Of a stretch of DNA of 64,000 nt, positions 58,762-64,000 are shown one piece after another. The position numbers and the translations under genes were made by a program. The stretch's first letter is position 1. Each line of letters starts with the position of its first letter. Source of the stretch: Mycobacterium colombiense CECT 3035 (GTDB taxonomy: Bacteria > Actinomycetota > Actinomycetes > Mycobacteriales > Mycobacteriaceae); contig NZ_CP020821.1 in the NCBI RefSeq assembly GCF_002105755.1, positions 744,001 through 808,000 on the forward strand, in the 5' to 3' direction. A model generated the notes under the pieces. It had not been told where the DNA came from. It made no database searches and saw only the letters and a list, made by a program, of their open reading frames with translations.

Positions 58762-59907
58762 ATGAAGGCACCGATCGAGGTTTCCCCGCTGGCCTGGCTC
58801 GAGGCGGTGGAACGGCAGCGCCGCGAGGCCGGGCTGCGCCGCTCGCTGCGGCCGCGTCCGGCCGTGGCCACCGAGCTGGACCTCGCCTCCAACGACTACC
58901 TCGGCCTCTCCCAGCACCCGGACGTGATCGACGGCGGGGTGAGCGCGCTGCGCATGTGGGGCGCCGGGGCGACCGGGTCGCGGCTGGTCACCGGTGACAC
59001 CGAGCTGCACCAGCAGTTCGAGTCCGAGCTGGCCGACTACGTCGGCGCCGAATCCGGACTGCTGTTCTCCTCCGGCTACGCGGCCAACCTGGGCGCGGTC
59101 GTCGGCCTGTCGGGACGCGGATCGCTGCTGGTCTCCGACGAGTACTCGCACGCGTCGCTGGTGGACGCCTGCCGGCTGTCGCGGGCGCGGGTGGCGGTGA
59201 CGCCGCATCGCGACGTCGGCGCCGTGGAGGCGGCGCTGCGGGCCCGCGACGAGGAGCGCGCGGTCGTCATCACCGAGTCGGTGTTTTCCACCGACGGCGC
59301 GCTGGCGCCGCTGCGGGACCTGCACGAGGTGTGCCGCCGGCATCGCGCGCTGCTCATCGTCGACGAGGCGCACGGCCTGGGCGTGCGCGGCGGCGGCCGC
59401 GGGCTGCTGCAGGAGGTCGGGCTGGCCGGTGCGCCCGACGTGGTCATGACCACCACGCTGTCCAAGGCGCTGGGCAGCCAGGGCGGCGCGGTGCTCGGAC
59501 CGGCGTCCGTGCGCGCCCACCTGATCGACGCGGCGCGCACGTTCATCTTCGACACCGGCCTGGCCCCGGCGGCCGTGGGCGCCGCGCGGGCGGCGCTGGC
59601 GGTGCTGGGAGCCGAACCGTGGCGGGCCGACGCGGTGCTGCGCCACGCCGCCTTCCTGGCGCAGGTCTGCGGCGTGGCCGAGACGCCGCGGTCGGCGGTC
59701 GTGTCGGTGATCCTGGGCGACCCCGACCTGGCGGTGGCCGCCGCGAGCGCGTGCCTGGACGCGGGCGTGCGGGTGGGGTGCTTCCGGCCCCCGACCGTGC
59801 CCGCCGGGACGTCGCGGCTGCGGTTGACCGCGCGCGCGTCGCTGGACGACGCCGAGCTGGAGGTCGCGCGCCGGGTGCTCACCGATGTGCTCGCCCGGCT
59901 GGGTTGA
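58762..59907 (+). CDS. bioF: 8-amino-7-oxononanoate synthase
   Basis: A 381-residue alpha-oxoamine synthase that condenses pimeloyl thioester with alanine to KAPA. Motifs are LDLASNDYLGLSQHPDV (residues 36-52), GAGATGSRLVTGD, LIVDEAHGLGVRGGG with the PLP-ring Asp and His, and the PLP Lys in TTTLSKALGSQGGAV. ATG at 58762 is 4 bp after the bioA stop, so the genes are co-translated. It corresponds to bioF1 of M. tuberculosis. Confidence 0.96.
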   Translation: MKAPIEVSPLAWLEAVERQRREAGLRRSLRPRPAVATELDLASNDYLGLSQHPDVIDGGVSALRMWGAGATGSRLVTGDTELHQQFESELADYVGAESGLLFSSGYAANLGAVVGLSGRGSLLVSDEYSHASLVDACRLSRARVAVTPHRDVGAVEAALRARDEERAVVITESVFSTDGALAPLRDLHEVCRRHRALLIVDEAHGLGVRGGGRGLLQEVGLAGAPDVVMTTTLSKALGSQGGAVLGPASVRAHLIDAARTFIFDTGLAPAAVGAARAALAVLGAEPWRADAVLRHAAFLAQVCGVAETPRSAVVSVILGDPDLAVAAASACLDAGVRVGCFRPPTVPAGTSRLRLTARASLDDAELEVARRVLTDVLARLG

Positions 59908-59916
59908 GGCGCGCCG

Positions 59917-60597
59917 GTGACGGTTCTGGTCGTCACGGGCACCGACACGGGGGTCGGCAAGACGGTCGCCACCGCGGCGCTGGCCTGCCACGCGCGTCAG
60001 GCCGGCCTCGACGTGGCGGTCTGTAAGCCGGTCCAGACCGGCACCGACGCCGGCGACGACGACCTCGCCGAGGTGGCCCGGCTGTCCGGGGTGACCGAGC
60101 TGGCCGGGTTCGGCCGCTATCCGCAGCCGCTGGCGCCGGTGGCCGCCGCCGAGGCGGCCGGGATGCCGTTGCCCACCCGCGAGCAGCTGCTGGCGCTCGT
60201 CGGCGAGCTGGACCGTCCGGGGCGGCTGACGCTGGTCGAGGGCGCCGGGGGACTGTTGGTGGAACTCGGCGAAAACGGTGTCACCGCACGCGATCTCGCC
60301 GTCGCGCTGGGTGCGGCGGTGCTGGTGGTGGTCGGCCCGTCGCTGGGCACCTTGAACCACACCGCGTTGACCCTGGAATCGATTGCCGCACAGGGTCTTT
60401 CATGCGCGGGCCTGGTCATCGGCAGCTGGCCGCGGCGGCCCGGGGTGGTGGAGACGACGAACCGGCAAGCGCTGGACCGGCTGGCCGCGGTGCGCGCCGT
60501 GCTGCCCGAAGGCGCGGCGTCGCTGGGCCCCACCGAGTTCGCGGCCCTGTGCTCCCGGGCGTTCGACCGTGACTGGGTCACCTCGCTGGTGGGCTGA
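59917..60597 (+). CDS. bioD: Dethiobiotin synthetase
   Basis: A 226-residue P-loop enzyme that closes the ureido ring of dethiobiotin from DAPA, CO2 and ATP. The Walker A variant GTDTGVGKT (residues 7-15), KPVQTGTD (about residue 37) and [12 protein letters not shown] (about residue 107) are present. GTG at 59917, 9 bp after bioF, is the only start that keeps the N-terminal strand VTVLVVTG. The stop shares one base with the next start (60597). Confidence 0.96.
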   Translation: MTVLVVTGTDTGVGKTVATAALACHARQAGLDVAVCKPVQTGTDAGDDDLAEVARLSGVTELAGFGRYPQPLAPVAAAEAAGMPLPTREQLLALVGELDRPGRLTLVEGAGGLLVELGENGVTARDLAVALGAAVLVVVGPSLGTLNHTALTLESIAAQGLSCAGLVIGSWPRRPGVVETTNRQALDRLAAVRAVLPEGAASLGPTEFAALCSRAFDRDWVTSLVG

Positions 60598-61115
60598 TGG
60601 TGCACTCCATCGAGCTGGTCTTCGACCGCGACACCGAGTCGGCGATCCGGAACATCTGGGCAGCGTTGGCCGCGGCCGGGATACCGAGTCAGGCGCCGGC
60701 CAGCCGGCCGCACGTGACGCTGGTCGTGGCCGATGGCATCGCCCCCGACGTCGACGAGCTGCTGCGCCCGCTGAGCGAGCGGCTGCCGCTGCGCTGCCTC
60801 GTCGGGGCGCCGGTGTTATTCGGCCGCGCCAGTGCGGTTTTCGCGCGGCTGGTGGTGCCGACCGGCGAGTTGTTGGCCCTGCACGCCCAGGTGCACGGGG
60901 TGTGCGGTCCGCATCTGTCGCCCGGTCCGATGCCCAACAGCCTGCCCGGTCAGTGGACCGCGCACGTCACGATGGCCCGGCGCGTCGGCGGCGCTCAGCT
61001 CGGGCGGGCGCTGCGTATCGCGGGCCGGCCCGCCCAGATCGACGGCAGCTTCGCCGGTTTGCGCCGCTGGGACGGCAACAAGAAGGTCGAGCACCCCATC
61101 GGGTCAGGCGCCTGA
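60597..61115 (+). CDS. 2H phosphoesterase / 2'-5' RNA ligase-like protein, Rv1571-like
   Basis: A 172-residue protein with the two HxT motifs of the 2H superfamily: SRPHVTLVVAD (about residue 40) and QWTAHVTMARRV (about residue 123). These enzymes cleave or form 2'-5' or cyclic phosphodiester bonds in RNA or nucleotides; the role in biotin context is unclear. It overlaps bioD by one base and is therefore part of the bio transcript. It converges with the channel gene with a 12-bp overlap. Confidence 0.88.
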   Translation: MVHSIELVFDRDTESAIRNIWAALAAAGIPSQAPASRPHVTLVVADGIAPDVDELLRPLSERLPLRCLVGAPVLFGRASAVFARLVVPTGELLALHAQVHGVCGPHLSPGPMPNSLPGQWTAHVTMARRVGGAQLGRALRIAGRPAQIDGSFAGLRRWDGNKKVEHPIGSGA

Positions 61116-62516
61116 CGGCGCGAACTCCGGCGCGGTGGCCGCCTGCACTCTGGCGCGCCGCTCGTCGATGGTCCGGCCCAGCTCTTGCAGCAGCAGCGGC
61201 TTGTCCATCACGAGCTCGACCAGGTGATCGCGGTCGATCTCCAGCGCGGTCACTTCGTCGATGGCCTGCGCGTCGGCGAGGTTGGGCTGGCGGGTCAGGG
61301 CTGTCACACCCAGGAACGAGCCCTCGTCCAGACCGCCGACCGCGGCGACCGATCCGTCCGTGGCGATCGCGGTCAACCGCACGCCGCCCTCGATCAGGAA
61401 CGTCATCCCGGCTGGAACGCGACCGGCGTGCTCGACGATCTCGTCGGCCCCGTACCGGACGATTCTCGCGTGCGACACCAAGGCCTGCTGATCCGGTTGG
61501 CTGAGCCGCAGGGCCGGCGCCACCACCGTGCGCACCGCCCTCTCGATGCGCTCGGTCGTGGAGATGTCGTCTTCGGCGCCGTCGAGGTGCAGACCCTCGC
61601 GCCGCGCCGCGTACCACAGCCAGCGCAGGAACGCCGCGTGCGCGGCCGCGTCGTCCGCGGGCGATTTCAGTCCGACGGTGACCCGATACTCGGCGCCCCC
61701 GGTCGGCGCCGCCGACGCCACCGTGTCGGGCCTGCGCTGCGGCAACGCGTCGGCGACCCGTTCCAGCAGGGCGCACACCCGGTCCGGCGGGTCGATCTCG
61801 GAAAAGGTTGTGGTGATTGCCAATTGGTGCCCTCCGGGCGGGCGGCTGAGATTGGTGAACGAGGTGGTGGCCAGCACCGAGTTCGGGGTGATCTGCAGCC
61901 CGCGGCCGGATTCGATGTGCACGGCCCGCCAGTTCGCCTCCACGATGCGGCCCCGCGCCGACGGGGTGTCCAGCCAGTCGCCGATCCGGAACGGCTGCTC
62001 GAACAACATGAACAGGCCCGACACGATCTGGCCGACGGAGTTCTGCAGCATCAGGCCGATGACCACCGAGGTCACCCCCAGCGCGGTGAACAGGCCGCCG
62101 ACGCGCACCCCCCACACGTAGGAGAAGATGACCGCCAGTCCGACCCCGATCAGCACGAACCGGGTCACGTCCAGGAAGATGCCCGGGATTCGTTGGCGCC
62201 AGGATCCCTGCGGTGCGCCCTCGAAAACCGTTGCGTTGAGCCCGGACAGCAGCAGCACCAGCACCACGAAACCGAACACCGTCGCCAGCACCCGAACCGA
62301 CGTGAACTGCGCCGGCATCCTGGCCACGTTCACCAGCAGCACCAGCAAAGCGCCCAGCGGGACGAGGTAGCTGCGCAACAGCAGGACGGGCCGCGCCAGC
62401 GGGCTCGCTTTGCGGACCAGGCCCTGGTGCCATTCGGTGAGGGCGATCAGCAGCAGCGGCAGGCCGAACACCACGCCGGCGGCCCAGTACAGCGTTGACG
62501 AGTCAAAGGTTCTCAC
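61104..62516 (-). CDS. MscS-family mechanosensitive channel with C-terminal cyclic-nucleotide-binding-like domain
   Basis: A 470-residue membrane protein. Four to five hydrophobic segments occupy residues 5-175. The pore-lining and upper-vestibule signature is SVVIGLMLQNSVGQIVSGLF, MLFEQPFRIGDWLDT (about residues 160-195), and the beta domain extends to about residue 300. Residues 340-450 resemble a cNMP-binding beta-roll (GMTFLIEGGVRLTAIATDGS, LDEGSFLGVTALTRQP). In the phosphate-binding cassette, however, the usual Glu and Arg are absent (GVTAL and PNLADA), so ligand binding may be lost or changed. GTG at 62516 overlaps the stop of the cyclase-like gene (GTGA), giving a coupled pair like Rv2435c-Rv2434c of M. 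tuberculosis. Confidence 0.9.
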   Translation of the reverse strand: MRTFDSSTLYWAAGVVFGLPLLLIALTEWHQGLVRKASPLARPVLLLRSYLVPLGALLVLLVNVARMPAQFTSVRVLATVFGFVVLVLLLSGLNATVFEGAPQGSWRQRIPGIFLDVTRFVLIGVGLAVIFSYVWGVRVGGLFTALGVTSVVIGLMLQNSVGQIVSGLFMLFEQPFRIGDWLDTPSARGRIVEANWRAVHIESGRGLQITPNSVLATTSFTNLSRPPGGHQLAITTTFSEIDPPDRVCALLERVADALPQRRPDTVASAAPTGGAEYRVTVGLKSPADDAAAHAAFLRWLWYAARREGLHLDGAEDDISTTERIERAVRTVVAPALRLSQPDQQALVSHARIVRYGADEIVEHAGRVPAGMTFLIEGGVRLTAIATDGSVAAVGGLDEGSFLGVTALTRQPNLADAQAIDEVTALEIDRDHLVELVMDKPLLLQELGRTIDERRARVQAATAPEFAPSGA

Positions 62517-64000
62517 TGTCCCTGCCCTTCGGAGAGCTTCCAGATCTGTTGCTCGACGCCGCCCACGGTGATGGTGCCCGCCGGTGTGAATCGCCGGATG
62601 TCGTGCATCACCTCATAGACCTGAGCGGTGACATAGATCCCCGATTGTGTTGTGCTGCTGCGGGTCTGATGGGCCAGGTTGACGGCAGCGCCCCACATGT
62701 CGTAGACGATGCTGGATCGCCCGACCAGCCCGCTGATCACGTGGCCCGTGTTGATGCCGGCCCGCAGGGCCAGGTGGTAGCCGGTCTTGCTGTTGAAGCG
62801 CGCGATGATGTCCTGCATCTCCACGGCGAACTCCACGGTGCGGTGGACGCTGTCCAGCCGGGGGAAGTTCAGGCCGCAGCTGGCCAGGTAGCCGTTGTGC
62901 AGCGTGCGGATCGGTTCGATGCCAAGGGATTCCGCCGCCGAGTCGAGCTCGCGGATCAGCTGGTCGACGATGCCGACCAGTTCCCGGCCGGAGATCTTGC
63001 CGGAGATCTCGTCGAGGCCGACGATGTCGGCGAAGATGACCGTGACGTCCTGGTGCTCCTGGGAGATGGTCTGTTCGCCGTCGCGGTAACGCCGGGCCAC
63101 CGGTTCGGGCATCAGCGAAGCGAGCAGGCGGTCGTTCTCCTTGCGTTGTTCGGTCAGCAGTTCCTCTTTGATCTGCAGGTTGCGGCTCATGTCGTTGAAA
63201 GCGGCCATCAGCTCGCCGATCTCGTCGCGCGAGGTGACCGGGATCGAGACGTCGTAGTTGCCGGCGCCGATCTCTCGGGCCCCGGCCTGCAACCTGCGGA
63301 TGGGCCGCACGAATATCTGGGCGACCAGCAGCGCGGCCACGCAGATGACGAAAACCATTGCCGCTGTGGTCAATATCAGGGTCTGGGTGAGCGACGCCAC
63401 CCGGGCGTTGGCCTCCGAGGTCTCCCTGGTGGCCACGATCGACCAATGCAGGTCGGAATTCGGCAGGGACAACGGCGCATACGACATCAGCTCCTTGCGA
63501 CCGAGATAACCGGTGTCGGTCACGGTTCCGGTCTCTCCGCGCTGCGCGGCGCGTACGGCCGCCGTGGCGACGGGCTGGACCAGCGTCGTGCCACCCCACT
63601 TGATCGCCGTATCGACGGTCTCGCGTCGAACGCCGGCGGCCAGCGCCTCACGGCGGTATCGCTCACGATCTTCGAGGAATACCCGTGAATCGGAACGCAT
63701 CAGGCTGTCCGGGCCGGCCAGATAGGTCTCGGCCGTTCGGCCCATGCCGGCGGCCCGCCACTGCTGGTCGGCGGTCATGATCCGATTGACCGTCGCGATG
63801 GGCAGCGGCAGCGCCAGCACTCCGATCGGTCTTCCCGGTGAACCGATCGGCGCGACCAACCAGGCAATCGGGTGCCCGAGTTGAGGCTGATACGGCTGAA
63901 AGTCGGTGATCCACACGAAGTTCAGCGAATTCGCGGCCATCGCCTTTTCGTAGGCGCCGCGCAAATTGGACTGACGATACGGACCGGTGAGGACGTTGGT
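62513..64000 (-). CDS. Class III adenylate/guanylate cyclase-like protein with Cache-type sensor and HAMP domain (partial)
   Basis: The frame is open to the right edge, so the N terminus is outside the window; at least 495 residues are visible. An extracytoplasmic sensor-like region is followed by a transmembrane helix (about 63310-63390, LILTTAAMVFVICVAALLVA). HAMP follows (RPIRRLQAGAREIGAGNYDV), then a linker and a cyclase homology domain. The first metal Asp is present (VIFADIVGLDE). The second metal region reads IRTLHNGYLAS, with Asn for Asp and Arg for the base-specifying Lys. The second base-specifying Asp is Ala (YDMWGAAVNLAHQTR), and the transition-state Arg is displaced. It is therefore probably weak or inactive as a cyclase. 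Confidence 0.88.
   Translation of the reverse strand, partial: TNVLTGPYRQSNLRGAYEKAMAANSLNFVWITDFQPYQPQLGHPIAWLVAPIGSPGRPIGVLALPLPIATVNRIMTADQQWRAAGMGRTAETYLAGPDSLMRSDSRVFLEDRERYRREALAAGVRRETVDTAIKWGGTTLVQPVATAAVRAAQRGETGTVTDTGYLGRKELMSYAPLSLPNSDLHWSIVATRETSEANARVASLTQTLILTTAAMVFVICVAALLVAQIFVRPIRRLQAGAREIGAGNYDVSIPVTSRDEIGELMAAFNDMSRNLQIKEELLTEQRKENDRLLASLMPEPVARRYRDGEQTISQEHQDVTVIFADIVGLDEISGKISGRELVGIVDQLIRELDSAAESLGIEPIRTLHNGYLASCGLNFPRLDSVHRTVEFAVEMQDIIARFNSKTGYHLALRAGINTGHVISGLVGRSSIVYDMWGAAVNLAHQTRSSTTQSGIYVTAQVYEVMHDIRRFTPAGTITVGGVEQQIWKLSEGQGQ

Overview
The window is chromosomal DNA from a Mycobacterium. It is uniformly GC-rich, and gene order from about 15.6 kb onward follows the M. 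tuberculosis block around Rv1533-Rv1571 as I remember it: nitronate monooxygenase, M-box small protein, ileS, dinX, ansA, lspA, RluD-like, glbN, two SDRs, SRPBCC, dnaE1, fadD11, plsB1, Ddn-like, ilvA, treZYX, acyltransferase, ripD, bioA-bioF-bioD and a 2H protein. Segments that I do not remember in that block (the left NRPS, a cluster at 33-35 kb, a monooxygenase/TetR cluster at 40-43 kb, a PLP-regulator pair at 45-47 kb and a channel/cyclase pair at the right edge) suggest a non-tuberculous species. No tRNA, rRNA, insertion sequence, prophage or CRISPR array was seen.

Layout. 1-13.6 kb: the 3' part of a non-ribosomal peptide synthetase, A-PCP-E / C-A-PCP / C-A-PCP / C-A-PCP-reductase, entering from the left edge. 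13.6-16.7 kb: AraC regulator, VOC protein, AhpD/CMD-like protein and a nitronate monooxygenase with a clear promoter. 16.7-21 kb: two riboswitch-controlled units in series, an M-box with a 26-codon leader ORF before a small protein, then a T-box before ileS. 21-29 kb: membrane protein, DNA polymerase IV, asparaginase, lipoprotein signal peptidase, pseudouridine synthase, methyltransferase, truncated haemoglobin N and two SDRs. 29.2-33.3 kb: SRPBCC protein and dnaE1. 33.3-35.6 kb: metallo-hydrolase and PPOX genes divergent from a MerR-VOC pair. 35.7-40.3 kb: fadD11-plsB1 and a DUF6065-like protein. 40.3-43.3 kb: flavin hydroxylase with a small partner, divergent from a TetR gene with twin palindromic operators, then a deazaflavin nitroreductase. 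43.4-47.1 kb: ilvA, PPOX protein and MocR regulator. 47.2-55.6 kb: acyltransferase-treX-treY-treZ on the minus strand. 55.8-61.1 kb: ripD, a membrane protein and the bio operon. 61.1-64 kb: an MscS channel with a cyclic-nucleotide-binding-like domain and a class III cyclase-like protein running off the right edge.

Seven genes or joints contain a single-base loss of G or C that splits an otherwise well conserved reading frame: NRPS twice, ansA, plsB1, the PPOX protein, the MocR gene and the Rv1567c-like gene. All are -1 and all are cured by adding one G/C. I read them as probable undercalls in the assembly rather than seven independent pseudogenes, and I annotate the genes through them.

Many genes here have a TANNNT hexamer 6-8 bp before the start codon, the mark of leaderless mycobacterial transcripts, and this helped choose starts. 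The less expected items are: the two back-to-back riboswitches with a leader ORF; two leaderless mini-ORFs that overlap the next gene by ATGA; an inverted repeat enclosing 7-bp tandem repeats; the reductase-ended NRPS with near-identical C-domain blocks; and the channel/cyclase pair, in which both the cyclase metal/base residues and the cNMP-contact residues look degenerate.
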